Shown here one piece after another: positions 43,376 to 51,738 of a stretch of 64,000 nt of DNA. Under the pieces are notes generated by a model. The model was given only the letters and a program-made list of their open reading frames with translations. It ran no database searches and was not told the origin of the DNA. Position 1 is the stretch's first letter. Every line of letters begins with the position of its first letter. Source of the DNA: Brevibacillus_H sp049846925 (lineage in GTDB: Bacteria; Bacillota; Bacilli; Brevibacillales; Brevibacillaceae); NCBI RefSeq assembly GCF_049846925.1, contig NZ_JBNCMT010000008.1, forward strand, positions 1 through 64,000, in the 5' to 3' direction. Both the position numbers and the translations under genes were made by a program.

Positions 43376-44134
43376 TCAGCGTCTTACCCTGGTTTTAAAT
43401 GACTTCGCTAAATAGCGGATGCGATGATAAAATGTTTTGTCCTGCAGTTTAGCAAACAGAGAATGCGATGGAAAATCGAAATTCACCTCAATGATGGAAA
43501 TGTTTCCCTTCTGATCAATGCCATAATCAACACCAATTTGGGCTGAGTACTTGTAGCGATTGAAATGATAGACTACCTGGTAGCTTAGCCTCTCCATTGC
43601 TGACTTGAGCTGTTTGATTTGTCCATCCGTAAACCTTCCGGAACGACGCAGGGCTGTTCCTACGGGCAAAGCATATCCTTTTCCTCTTGCCACATTACTG
43701 ATGATGCTCCGATTCCCTGCCACTTTGGCGATCATCCCTGCATATTCCCATGCCCCTTGCCCATTGCGCATCATCATCACACGCACATCAATAATGCGTC
43801 CCTGAATTTTGGCAAGCGGGATGGACTTTTGTACGATATAACGCTGGTTGAAACTTCTTTTTCGAATATAGTGGTACGCATCCTGCTTCGAGCGATAGAA
43901 GCGAGGCTTTCCTTTTTCGTGAACGACGCCGTACCCACGATCAGCTTTCCAAACTTTAAATATCCCTTTTCCCCGATGTTCCCGATCTGGCTTCACGTAA
44001 ACAGAGTGAAAAGAAGACAAGTACGAGCGAAAGGAAGTTTTGCTTAGAATCGTAGTTGGCGGTAAATACTTGCAAAGATCAGCATGTTTCCGGTAAAACT
44101 TGTGCAGACTCCACTTTGAGGACGGGATCGGCAT
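43376..44134 (-). CDS. YheC/YheD-family ATP-grasp protein (spore coat associated)
   Basis: The 252-residue protein starts at ATG 44134 behind GGGAGAATGAG. It shows LPPTTILSKTSFRSYLSSFH, VYVKPDREHRGKGIFKVWKA (ATP-grasp nucleotide loop), DVRVMMMRNGQGAWEYAGMI and a C-terminal IGVDYGIDQKGNISIIEVNF acid metal site. This is the YheC/YheD fold found in B. subtilis spore-coat-associated proteins. It is shorter than YheD (~450 aa), holding only the ATP-grasp part. It supports a spore-forming host. Confidence 0.9.
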   Translation of the reverse strand: MPIPSSKWSLHKFYRKHADLCKYLPPTTILSKTSFRSYLSSFHSVYVKPDREHRGKGIFKVWKADRGYGVVHEKGKPRFYRSKQDAYHYIRKRSFNQRYIVQKSIPLAKIQGRIIDVRVMMMRNGQGAWEYAGMIAKVAGNRSIISNVARGKGYALPVGTALRRSGRFTDGQIKQLKSAMERLSYQVVYHFNRYKYSAQIGVDYGIDQKGNISIIEVNFDFPSHSLFAKLQDKTFYHRIRYLAKSFKTRVRR

Positions 44135-44230
44135 CGGCTCATTCTCCCTTTACATTCATGCTATCTTTGTCAATATATCCGAGCATCCACCTTTTGACAC
44201 AGCATCTACCTAGTCGGAAATACTTTTATG

Positions 44231-44333
44231 TAAAAAACGTCTTGACCGTTTTTTATGTGAAAAACGTCTTGACGTTTTTCATAAAACCTGATTTGACCGC
44301 TTGCGGTCGACAAAACGGCAACTGCCGTTTTGT
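44231..44333. repeat. Four stacked palindromes between yheC/D-like and HIT genes
   Basis: H1 at 44231-44255 (TAAAAAACG / CGTTTTTTA, 7-nt loop); H2 at 44258-44281 (TGAAAAACGTC / GACGTTTTTCA, centre TT); H3 at 44295-44308 (GACCGC / GCGGTC, centre TT); H4 at 44310-44333 (ACAAAACGGCA / TGCCGTTTTGT, centre AC). All arms are perfect. The block lies in the 263-bp divergent promoter region, where terminators are not expected. It may be operators, an attenuator for the HIT gene, or a small structured RNA. Confidence 0.75.
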
Positions 44334-44397
44334 ACTTGGCTACGACTTCGTTTTCAACTAGAATAGAAGTAAATTTACGATGAGGAAGTGTTTTCCA

Positions 44398-44736
44398 ATG
44401 GATTGTCTTTTCTGCAAGATCATCAACAACGATATTCCGTCCAAAAAGGTCTACGAAGACGAGCATGTACTTGCCTTCCATGACATCAACCCGATTGCTC
44501 CTGTCCATGTGTTGATTATCCCGAAAAAGCATATTTCGTCTGTACTTGACGTGAAAGAAGAAGACAAAGAACTCATTGGTCATCTTCACCTGTCCATCCA
44601 AAAAGTGGCACAGGAGATGGGCTTGACTGAAACCGGATTCCGCGTAGTTACGAATACCGGCCAGCACGGACAACAAACGGTCTTTCATTTGCACTATCAC
44701 ATCATCGGTGGCCGTCAATTGGAATGGAAAATGTAA
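44398..44736 (+). CDS. HIT-family nucleotide hydrolase (Hint-like)
   Basis: The 112-residue protein starts at ATG 44398: MDCLFCKIINNDIPSKKVYE is the Hint beginning with the CxxC. The catalytic triad is HLHYHIIGG. Hint enzymes are purine-nucleoside phosphoramidases. A GAGGAAGTG lies upstream. It follows the stacked palindromes. Confidence 0.95.
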   Translation: MDCLFCKIINNDIPSKKVYEDEHVLAFHDINPIAPVHVLIIPKKHISSVLDVKEEDKELIGHLHLSIQKVAQEMGLTETGFRVVTNTGQHGQQTVFHLHYHIIGGRQLEWKM

Positions 44737-44862
44737 GGAATACATAAGTAAAACATCGAGTCTTGATTCACAAGAAAGACCACCAGGCAATTATTGCTTC
44801 CCGGTGGTCTGTTCCTTTTCATAGGCTTTGGTGATCCTGCTGGATTTTTTTGTGGAGGTTTG

Positions 44863-45609
44863 ATGATGAATTCACCTTATTTGGCATTCACGATCAGCGG
44901 CGAACCCTTTCAACTCTTTTCATTATCCCATCTGATGGTACTAGGTATACTCTTGGGATTGATTGTCCTTATCTATTCTTTTCGCACAAAAATCAGGCAG
45001 CATCCGATCAAACAGTACATTCGCTATGGGCTTGCCGGATTGCTGGTTTTGACGGAAATTTCTTTTCAATATTGGCATATCGCGACCGGGACCTGGTCGG
45101 CCGCATATATGCTTCCCTTGCAACTATGCAGTGTCTCGCTAGTGTTGTCCGTATTTATGCTATTGCGTAAAAGTTATGGCATATATGAAATAACGTTTTT
45201 CTGGGGTTTAGGCGGTGCAGCACAAGCGATGATCACACCGGAGTTATTTTATCCTTATCCGCATTTTCGTTTCTTTCATTTCTTTATCGCACATATTTGC
45301 ATCATCCTAGCGTGCTTGTATATGACGTGGATTGAACAGGCTCAACCTACACATAAATCCTTGTGGAAATCTATGGGGTTTCTAAATTTACTGCTACCTG
45401 TTGCACTCGTAACGAACTGGCTTACGGGCGGAAATTACTTATTTGTCTCCCAAAAACCAAGCAATCCGAGCCTGTTTGATTATCTAGGACCTTATCCGTG
45501 GTACATCGTTTCTCTAGAACTGGTCGCTTTGTTCCTGTTCTATTTGCTGTATGCTCCTTTTGCACGGAAAAAGCAATCGGGTAAAAATGTCGAGGAATTA
45601 AGCATGTAA
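44863..45609 (+). CDS. YwaF-like (TIGR02206) integral membrane protein
   Basis: The 248-residue protein starts at ATG 44863, 6 nt after GGAGG. It has about seven membrane helices and the YwaF signatures QYWHIATGTWSAAYMLPLQL, CSVSLVLSVF, GGAAQAMITPE and GGNYLFVSQKPSN, with a final YPWYIVSLELVALF. The family is common in Bacillus and its function is unknown. Confidence 0.9.
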   Translation: MMNSPYLAFTISGEPFQLFSLSHLMVLGILLGLIVLIYSFRTKIRQHPIKQYIRYGLAGLLVLTEISFQYWHIATGTWSAAYMLPLQLCSVSLVLSVFMLLRKSYGIYEITFFWGLGGAAQAMITPELFYPYPHFRFFHFFIAHICIILACLYMTWIEQAQPTHKSLWKSMGFLNLLLPVALVTNWLTGGNYLFVSQKPSNPSLFDYLGPYPWYIVSLELVALFLFYLLYAPFARKKQSGKNVEELSM

Positions 45610-45636
45610 AGCTACTGCAGGAGGTATGGAACGATA

Positions 45637-46131
45637 ATGAAAATGCTCGCCATTTTGCTCGTTTTGACAGGCTTTTTTTTGCCCATGTCGCAGGTACACC
45701 AGAAAGCGTCCCCCCAAATCTTTTATGCCGACTCTGCGAAAATTGGCGATGTCTATGCAGGTATGAGACTGACTTCTATTGATTACAATCTGGAAACGAA
45801 CGATGTCACAGCACAGTTTGAGGGAGAAACAACGCTGACTGGCACATTCACACGATTTTCAGAAGATCATGAATTTTTCTCAGGTATTTTATTTACTGTG
45901 GACCCGGAGTCAACTAACAATCTCCCCTTACTTGCAAGTGACGAGAGAGAATCGAGAGGGTTTATCCTTGAAAATGAAAATCAAGATGAACTCCTTGCGA
46001 TGCTAGGAAACCCTGACTATGCCGCAGAAGGTAGAGCAACCATTGTGATCAAGGATTACCGACTGAATCATCAACACAAGGAAATCATGGATACAGCAAT
46101 ACTCGTAAAAGTAGTTAATCTTATGGAATAA
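45637..46131 (+). CDS. Small exported protein, unknown
   Basis: The 164-residue protein starts at ATG 45637 behind GGAGGTATGG. Residues 1-20 are a signal sequence (KMLAILLVLTGFFLPMS). The rest is a beta-rich acidic domain with no family I recognise. It starts 27 bp after the YwaF-like gene and is probably co-transcribed. Confidence 0.75.
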   Translation: MKMLAILLVLTGFFLPMSQVHQKASPQIFYADSAKIGDVYAGMRLTSIDYNLETNDVTAQFEGETTLTGTFTRFSEDHEFFSGILFTVDPESTNNLPLLASDERESRGFILENENQDELLAMLGNPDYAAEGRATIVIKDYRLNHQHKEIMDTAILVKVVNLME

Positions 46132-46210
46132 ATCAGGCCTATTCCCTTCTAAATTACAGAAACATATGCTATTGCAGACGTTTATTGATGTTCTAACGGG
46201 AGGAAATGGG

Positions 46211-46411
46211 ATGAAGTACCAGCCGTTACGATTCGATTCATCCACTATCCAGGAGTATGAAGATCGGATGCACAAACATTTGTTCAAGGCATATGGTTAT
46301 TACCGTGCGATTATGCAAATGAAGGGACTGCCATACTTGCAATTTCATCAGTTTGTCCGCCCGGATCACTACTTCGGCGAAGACCATGCAAAAAAGCACT
46401 CTTCTTTGTGA
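46211..46411 (+). CDS. Small cytosolic protein, unknown (66 aa)
   Basis: The start is ATG 46211, 7 nt after GGGAGG. The 66-residue product (MKYQPLRFDSSTIQEYEDRM, later HQFVRPDHYFGEDHA) is rich in Tyr, His and charged residues. I do not recognise a family. A terminator begins inside its last codons. Confidence 0.6.
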   Translation: MKYQPLRFDSSTIQEYEDRMHKHLFKAYGYYRAIMQMKGLPYLQFHQFVRPDHYFGEDHAKKHSSL

Positions 46412-46422
46412 GAGTGTTTTTT
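46391..46422 (+). terminator. Terminator after the 66-aa gene
   Basis: GCACTCT / AGAGTGT stem with an 8-nt loop and T6 downstream. It covers the last seven codons of the gene before it. Confidence 0.8.
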
Positions 46423-46514
46423 CTTTGGAGAAGAAGTTTAAAATCGTAAGTGAACGTGCAAACTTTTAAATCGGCATGTTGAAATAGATTGATTGGTAAA
46501 GGAGCTGTTTGGAA

Positions 46515-46907
46515 ATGGTTAATTCCTCACAAACAATTACTACCTTCTTGATGTTCTCTGGTCATGCAGAAGAAGCAATGAATAATTACATTTCACTATT
46601 TGACCGTTCCGAGGTTATCAGTATTGTGCATCATCCAGACGGAAAAGTTTTGCATGCAATTTTCACGCTAAAAGGGCAGCAATTTATGTGCATCGACAAT
46701 ACAAATGGAGATCATCATGCATTTACTCCGGCCATGTCTCTATTCGTAACCTGTGATTCTGAAGAAGAAATTGATCGGGTTTTCGAGAGGTTATCTCAAG
46801 AAGGCGCAGTACTAATGCCGCTGTCCCCTTCTCCATTTAGCGAAAAATTCGCATGGGTTGCAGATAAGTATGGGGTTTCATGGCAACTGAATCTGTCAAA
46901 ACGCTAG
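46515..46907 (+). CDS. PhnB-like VOC-superfamily protein
   Basis: The 130-residue protein starts at ATG 46515 with GGAGCTG upstream. It reads TTFLMFSGHAEEAMNNYISL, FDRSEVISI and FAWVADKYGVSWQLN, the YciI/PhnB-type (3-demethylubiquinone methyltransferase domain) VOC signature. The partial metal site suggests a binding or small-molecule enzyme role. Function is unproven. Confidence 0.88.
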   Translation: MVNSSQTITTFLMFSGHAEEAMNNYISLFDRSEVISIVHHPDGKVLHAIFTLKGQQFMCIDNTNGDHHAFTPAMSLFVTCDSEEEIDRVFERLSQEGAVLMPLSPSPFSEKFAWVADKYGVSWQLNLSKR

Positions 46908-47040
46908 AGTATAGCTCGATGCCAAAGGATAGATTCTAACGGCTATTGCCCTGCACAGCTCCTCCTCCGCAAGATCTACATTCCCTGCATGAATGCTATG
47001 TAACCACTCCCATATTAACGCGGTGAATAGATATATAACA

Positions 47041-47076
47041 AAAAAAGAAATAGCCTGTTGAGGTTTTCAACAGGCT
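47041..47076 (-). terminator. Terminator of the aldo/keto reductase gene
   Basis: AGCCTGTTGA / TCAACAGGCT perfect stem, with TTTCTTTTTTT following on the minus strand. Confidence 0.85.
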
Positions 47077-47128
47077 GACCAGCTCCCTGCTAGGGAAACT
47101 GGCGTTCTTTGTTATGGCCGGGCCAGAC

Positions 47129-47971
47129 TTAAAAGTCAAAATTGTCAGGGTCAGGTCCAACCCGCAGGTTCTGGTTCAGCGCATCAATGCGGGCCATCTC
47201 TTCACTCGTCAGCTCGAAGTCGAACACCGAGGCGTTCTCGATAATCCGGGGAGCCTTCGTCGACTTGGGAATCGTTACGATGCCGTGCTGCAGATCCCAG
47301 CGCAGAATGACTTGGGCGACCGATTTGCCGTGACGGGCGCCGATTTCCTGCAGCACTGGGTTGTCCAGCAGCTGGCCCTGCATCAGAGGCGACCATGCCT
47401 CGATCTGAATGTCATGCTGGGCGCAGAAGTCGCGCAGTGCTTGCTGACTGAGCCGCGGATGGAGCTCGACCTGGTTCACCATCGGCTTGATTTCTGCATC
47501 TTTCATCAGGTCCTCCAGGTGATGAATCTGGAAATTGCTGACACCGATCGCTTTGATGCGTCCGGCCTTGTACAGCGCTTCGAGCGCACGCCAAGCGTCC
47601 TTGTACTTGCCGGCTACCGGCCAGTGAATCAGGTACAAATCAAGATAATCCAGCCCCAGCTTCTCCAAGCTGGTCTCATAGGCGGCGAGCGTCGCTTCAT
47701 AGCCGAGATCGGCGTTCCATACCTTGGAAGTGACGAACAGGTTTTCGCGGGAGAGTCCCGTTTCTTGGAGGGCTTCGCGGATAGCCTGGCCTACGCTGCG
47801 CTCGTTGTCATAGATGGCCGCCGTGTCGATGCTGCGGTAGCCATGAGCGACAGCCGCTTTGACCGCGTCCACGAGCTCGGGACCGTTCTCGACTTTGAAT
47901 ACACCGATGCCGAACCATGGCATTGCCTTTCCATTATTTAGAGTCGTTGTTGCTTGCAGATGCGTTGTCAT
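47129..47971 (-). CDS. Aldo/keto reductase
   Basis: The 280-residue protein starts at ATG 47971, 7 nt after GGAGG. It has the AKR signatures VKAAVAHGYRSIDTAAIYDN (catalytic Asp/Tyr), LDLYLIHWPV, KAIGVSNFQIHHLEDL, MVNQVELHPRLSQQALRDFC and IPKSTKAPRIIENASVF (NADPH loop). It reduces aldehydes and ketones, with a broad substrate range. Base composition is visibly GC-richer than neighbours, shared with the MFS gene upstream, so it is part of a transferred cassette. Confidence 0.95.
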   Translation of the reverse strand: MTTHLQATTTLNNGKAMPWFGIGVFKVENGPELVDAVKAAVAHGYRSIDTAAIYDNERSVGQAIREALQETGLSRENLFVTSKVWNADLGYEATLAAYETSLEKLGLDYLDLYLIHWPVAGKYKDAWRALEALYKAGRIKAIGVSNFQIHHLEDLMKDAEIKPMVNQVELHPRLSQQALRDFCAQHDIQIEAWSPLMQGQLLDNPVLQEIGARHGKSVAQVILRWDLQHGIVTIPKSTKAPRIIENASVFDFELTSEEMARIDALNQNLRVGPDPDNFDF

Positions 47972-48093
47972 AGATAAAACCTCCAATGGTAGAATTGAAT
48001 ATATGATGGCTTTTTGGAGCTGGTAGCGGCCCTAGCCATTTTGAGCGTGTCTGCTTTGATGATGCCCAGATAGCGGAAACAAGAGCTCGACAG

Positions 48094-49311
48094 TCAGGAC
48101 CGAGCAGGCCCCGCCTGCACAGCGCGACCCCGTCCACCCTTGCGTTCCAGTGCCATGCTCCAGCCGGTCAGTAAAACCGCTGCTAAGACCATGACAGCGC
48201 CGATCCAGGTTGTATGAATCAATCCCATCGAATCGGTGACCACACCACCCAGATAGGCCCCAATTGCGATGCCAGCATTGAATGCCGCGATGTTGACGGC
48301 GGAAGCTACATCCTTAGCTCCCGGCGTGAAGCGTTCGGCCAGCATGACGACATAAATCTGCAGCCCGGGAACGTTCATGAAGGCCAGCAGGCCCATGAAA
48401 AAAATCGTGATCAACCCGGCTACCTTGAATGGTGCGGTCACCATCAACACCAGCAGCACGATCGCCTGCAGGATGAACATATAGAACAGAGCATTGAGCG
48501 GCCGGTGGTTGGCAACCTTTCCCCCGATGACATTGCCGATCGCAATCGCAACGCCGTAAATTAGCAGGATGACCGCAACCGTGCTTTCGGCAAATCCGGT
48601 TATCTCATGCAGCAATGGGGATAAATAAGTAAATACGACAAAGGTGCCTCCATACCCGAGAGCCGTGATGGCGAACGCAAGCAGCAGCCTGCCATTCGTC
48701 ACCAGCTTCACCTGCTCACGCACCGGGGTCGGAACGCCCTTACGCAGTGAGGCGGGGATCAAGATCAGGTTGGCGATCAGCGCGACCAGGCCGATAACGG
48801 CGATGGTGACGAAGGCCGCCCGCCAGCCCAGCTGCTGCCCGATCCAGGTACCAAGCGGCACGCCGGTCACGATGGCGACCGTCAGCCCTGAGAACATCAT
48901 GGAGATCGCACTTGCCCGTTTGTTCTCCGGCACGAGGTCGGCGGCGATGGTCGATGCGATCGACATAAATACACCGTGCGACAAAGCGGATAGCACGCGG
49001 GCCGTCAACAGGACGCCGATGCTTCCGGAAGCCGCCGCCAGACTGTTGCCGGCGATAAAAACGACCATGATGGCAATCAGCAGAGACTTGCGAGATATTC
49101 CTGTGGTGAGTGAGGTCAGCACGGGAGCCCCGAAGGTGACACCGAGCGCATACAGTGTCACGGTCAGTCCTGCCGTTGTGACAGATATATGAAGGTTTTC
49201 GGCGATCAGGGGCAGCAGCCCCACGCTGATAAACTCGGTAGTTCCGATCGCATAGGCGCTGATGGCCAGAGCCAGAAGCGCGAGTATACTCCGTTTTTGA
49301 TCCAATTGCAT
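48094..49311 (-). CDS. MFS (DHA1, AraJ-like) drug/arabinose-type exporter
   Basis: The 405-residue protein has 12 helices. The start is ATG 49311 behind GGGGAGAAAAC. The family features are ALAISAYAIGTTEFISVGLL, GAPVLTSLTTGISRKSLLIA (motif A region) and SALSHGVFMSIASTIAADLV. DHA1 proteins of this class export sugars or drugs. It is GC-rich, with GCG/GCC-heavy codons unlike the flanks. It is divergent from the HxlR regulator and co-directional with the AKR gene. Confidence 0.92.
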   Translation of the reverse strand: MQLDQKRSILALLALAISAYAIGTTEFISVGLLPLIAENLHISVTTAGLTVTLYALGVTFGAPVLTSLTTGISRKSLLIAIMVVFIAGNSLAAASGSIGVLLTARVLSALSHGVFMSIASTIAADLVPENKRASAISMMFSGLTVAIVTGVPLGTWIGQQLGWRAAFVTIAVIGLVALIANLILIPASLRKGVPTPVREQVKLVTNGRLLLAFAITALGYGGTFVVFTYLSPLLHEITGFAESTVAVILLIYGVAIAIGNVIGGKVANHRPLNALFYMFILQAIVLLVLMVTAPFKVAGLITIFFMGLLAFMNVPGLQIYVVMLAERFTPGAKDVASAVNIAAFNAGIAIGAYLGGVVTDSMGLIHTTWIGAVMVLAAVLLTGWSMALERKGGRGRAVQAGPARS

Positions 49312-49383
49312 GTTTTCTCCCCTCTATTCGTGGTAATCATCGGCCGATACATGCTATTATGAGATGATCAAGCATTTTTAGCT

Positions 49384-49425
49384 AGTACGCACTTCAAAGT
49401 ACGATAGGTACTAAAAAGTGCCTAT
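49384..49425. promoter_or_regulatory. Probable HxlR operator
   Basis: Two related elements: GTACGCACTTCAAAGTAC (49385-49402) and the near-perfect inverted repeat ATAGGTACT / AGTGCCTAT (49404-49412, 49417-49425). They lie in the 133-bp space between the MFS and hxlR-type genes. HxlR/YodB proteins bind TACT-type inverted repeats, so this fits autoregulation and MFS control. Confidence 0.65.
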
Positions 49426-49444
49426 ATCAATTGGAGGGCTTCGC

Positions 49445-49816
49445 ATGAGTATAGGAACAAATAAGAAGTATAATATTTCGGTGGAAGCGACCTTGGAAGT
49501 CATCGGAGGAAAGTGGAAGTGCGTGATTCTCTGTCACTTGACGCGTGGAAAGAAGCGGACTAGTGATCTCAAGCGTATTATGCCCAGCATTACGCAAAAG
49601 ATGCTAACCCAGCAACTGCGGGAACTGGAGGCGGACGGGATCGTCAACCGGATTACGTATCATCAAGTGCCTCCCAAGGTCGAATACGAGCTGAGCGAAT
49701 ACGGATGGAGTCTCAAGCCGATTCTGGATGCGCTTTGCAACTGGGGAGAGCGCCATATTATCAAAGAATACGGCGATAAGTTCACCGTATTGGAGGACAA
49801 TATTTTAAATCATTGA
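49445..49816 (+). CDS. HxlR-family transcriptional regulator
   Basis: The 123-residue winged-helix protein starts at ATG 49445, 7 nt after GGAGGG. It shows ATLEVIGGKWKCVILCHLTR, SDLKRIMPSITQKMLTQQLR and the wing KVEYELSEYGWSLKPILDAL, all HxlR hallmarks. A cysteine in KWKCV aligns with the redox/electrophile sensor of YodB/HypR. It likely represses the divergent MFS gene and the aldo/keto reductase, giving an aldehyde or quinone response. Confidence 0.94.
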   Translation: MSIGTNKKYNISVEATLEVIGGKWKCVILCHLTRGKKRTSDLKRIMPSITQKMLTQQLRELEADGIVNRITYHQVPPKVEYELSEYGWSLKPILDALCNWGERHIIKEYGDKFTVLEDNILNH

Positions 49817-49851
49817 GACGTGAACATGGATCTTTCCACGATTCCTTTGGA

Positions 49852-49895
49852 CGATAAAAAAAAAGGAATACTTGAGCTAAGGCTTCAAGTATTCC
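49852..49895 (-). terminator. Minus-strand terminator of the 50-kb gene
   Basis: GGAATACTTGA / TCAAGTATTCC stem followed on the minus strand by T9. It ends the minus-strand transcription coming from the accessory patch at 50-53 kb. Confidence 0.8.
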
Positions 49896-49898
49896 CGA

Positions 49899-49936
49899 GA
49901 GAGTGCCACGATGAGGTACTCTCTTTCTTTTTCTCT
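49899..49936 (+). terminator. Plus-strand terminator of the hxlR-type gene
   Basis: GAGAGTGCC / GGTACTCTC stem (one G-U pair) with a 7-nt loop, then TTTCTTTTTC on the plus strand. It sits back to back with the minus-strand terminator, insulating the cassette. Confidence 0.7.
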
Positions 49937-50048
49937 TGACGTAACTTTTCACGATTAACATCGTGGCTCTATTTCAGTAACAAGGTGGTTCTCACTCATT
50001 CACTCAATGGCTCTATGGCACCGAGATATTCAAGCACACACGTGTATA

Positions 50049-50661
50049 CTAGCATAGTAAAGTATAAGGATTTTTCACCAAATTATTTAGCTTTTTTATG
50101 GATTCAAGATCACAGCAGATTAAGGTTAGCTGTTGCCCATCATGAAAATAGTAATATTGTTTTGAATCCATATTTGAATTAGCCAAATTTCCTAACTTTC
50201 GTAGCAGGTCAAAATCTGCCCAGTCATCAGCGAACACGATGTCCCAATTATAATTTATTCCGTTATATTCGAATGATATCTTTGCTAGCTCATTATCAAA
50301 GTCAACATCACTTTCTGCTTTGGTTATAACAAATTTGCCTTTGGACAGTTGAGTAAACTGAACTACGATATGTTCATAAATTTTTTCATCTTCTACACAT
50401 TCAGTATCAAAACTCCATATATCATTTGATAAACGAATTTCCTTATCGTCTTCATCAAAAAGTTCAGCGCCACTAATAGTTAGAAGCATCGTAAAAAGGG
50501 TCTTCTTCAAATTCATCTCTTTCAATTTGATCTAGTAATGAGTCTATTAACTGATTATCTTCGACGTTAAAAGTAAAACCGAGTTGTTTGAGAGTAAGGA
50601 TCTGCTCTTCGAGTGAGTAGCTATCTTGTTTCTTATTCTTGTTTGCGAAAAACTTGAACAT
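50049..50661 (-). pseudogene. Immunity-like protein gene split by a frameshift
   Basis: The frame starts at ATG 50661 (MFKFFANKNKKQDSYSLEEQ) behind GGAGGTATAAAA and ends at a stop at 50473. A second frame continues from ~50525 to 50049 (TMLLTISGAELFDEDDKE, LSNDIWSFDTECVEDEKI). Joining them by removing one T from the T5 run at 50497-50493 gives one continuous acidic protein of ~203 residues (FEEDPF then TMLLTISGAEL). Whether this is a real mutation or a sequencing indel cannot be told. The DIW-FD-ECVED style is common among small immunity-type proteins. Confidence 0.65.
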
Positions 50662-50724
50662 TTTTATACCTCCTATGTTTAAGGTATTATTTTCTCGCAT
50701 TATATCCTCTATCATATCTATAGC

Positions 50725-51240
50725 TTATCGAATAATCATTCGAACGATTCTCTTCGTATTCATCCATACCAATAAGGTAAAAATGAAAGATACCACTGAA
50801 AATACGGCAAGACTATAAATATTGGAACTTGGCCATTCCATTTCTGTTAGTTGTAAAAACACCACAAACCCTATAGAACCAAGGACATCAATAGCAGATG
50901 TAATGAGAAAAACAATAAGAATTAATTTTAATACACACTGGACAATATATGGTACTTCATCCATTTCAAGAGTAAACTCTCTATCCATGTCATCTACTAC
51001 TCTACTGGTAAACTTATTTGTAAACATTAATAGTGCTATTCCCATCAGTAAATCAAGTATACCTATAAACATTTCATCAGCTTTTTTTAAGATAATAAAA
51101 AAGTTGTCTTCCATAAATACAAAAGGAATCAAAAAAAGAGCGGACAGTAGTCCATTAATCAGCAAATACAAGGCATATAATCGAAAGCTGACCTTGATTG
51201 CAACAAAATAGGTTATTGGTTTTCTAACTTTTTCTTCCAT
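50725..51240 (-). CDS. Integral membrane protein, four helices, unknown
   Basis: The 171-residue protein starts at ATG 51240, 8 nt after AAGGAGA. Hydrophobic segments include LYALYLLINGLLSALFLIPF, GILDLLMGIALLMFT, LILIVFLITSAIDVLGSIGF and AVFSVVSFIFTLLVWM. An acidic loop (DDMDREFTLEMDE) lies between helices 2 and 3. Family not recognised. It follows the 135-aa membrane protein gene on the same strand. Confidence 0.7.
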   Translation of the reverse strand: MEEKVRKPITYFVAIKVSFRLYALYLLINGLLSALFLIPFVFMEDNFFIILKKADEMFIGILDLLMGIALLMFTNKFTSRVVDDMDREFTLEMDEVPYIVQCVLKLILIVFLITSAIDVLGSIGFVVFLQLTEMEWPSSNIYSLAVFSVVSFIFTLLVWMNTKRIVRMIIR

Positions 51241-51316
51241 AGCGTTCTCCTTGTTTTGGGATTCCAGTGAATCTGAATATTTTTGCAGTTTTAACTAGCT
51301 TTCTCTGCACCTTTCT

Positions 51317-51724
51317 TTAATCCTTATTTAATTTCCATAAAACCGTAAAAATTATGAGAAAGAGTGTAGATACTATAGCCCCAGATGCAATCAAAAAGCT
51401 TTCATTTCCATATACAAAAAATGCAATCAAAGCTCCACAAATAAAATATAGAATAGTTTTTACGAACAAAATAATAAAACCAGGAAACTTAGTTCTTGAA
51501 AGTATGTTATCTATAGGAATATCTAAAAATAATGATAAGAATGGTAAAATTACAACACCTTTATATCCAACAAAAAAGCCAAAAACAAAGTAAAACACAA
51601 ATGCTCTAAAAAATTCAGCCAATCCAGATGAAAAAAATAAAGATAATAGGATTGTATAGACCATAAATGCGATTATCGATGAACCAAACCTTATCATTAC
51701 ATGTTTTAATAGAATCATTGTCAT
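51317..51724 (-). CDS. Integral membrane protein, four helices, unknown
   Basis: The 135-residue protein has four hydrophobic segments (IAFMVYTILLSLFFSSGLA, AFVFYFVFGFFVGYKGVVIL, FIILFVKTILYFICGALIA, LIASGAIVSTLFLIIFTVLW). The start is ATG 51724 with a weak GAGAG site. It lies 14 bp downstream of the DUF2625 gene in a co-directional run. No family recognised. Confidence 0.65.
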   Translation of the reverse strand: MTMILLKHVMIRFGSSIIAFMVYTILLSLFFSSGLAEFFRAFVFYFVFGFFVGYKGVVILPFLSLFLDIPIDNILSRTKFPGFIILFVKTILYFICGALIAFFVYGNESFLIASGAIVSTLFLIIFTVLWKLNKD

Positions 51725-51738
51725 TTTACTCTCAATCT

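Noticed and set aside
44231..44333. Simple rho-independent terminators as the explanation of the stacked palindromes
   Set aside because: Both flanking genes start, not end, next to this block, and only H1 and H2 have any T-run, which is part of their own arms.
47114..47941. A 275-codon plus-strand frame opposite the aldo/keto reductase
   Set aside because: It is a shadow made possible by high GC content; the minus strand has all AKR motifs and a ribosome site.
48644..49192. A 182-codon plus-strand frame opposite the MFS gene
   Set aside because: GC-rich shadow; Ser/Ala/Thr-rich with no domain, while the minus strand is a clear 12-helix transporter.
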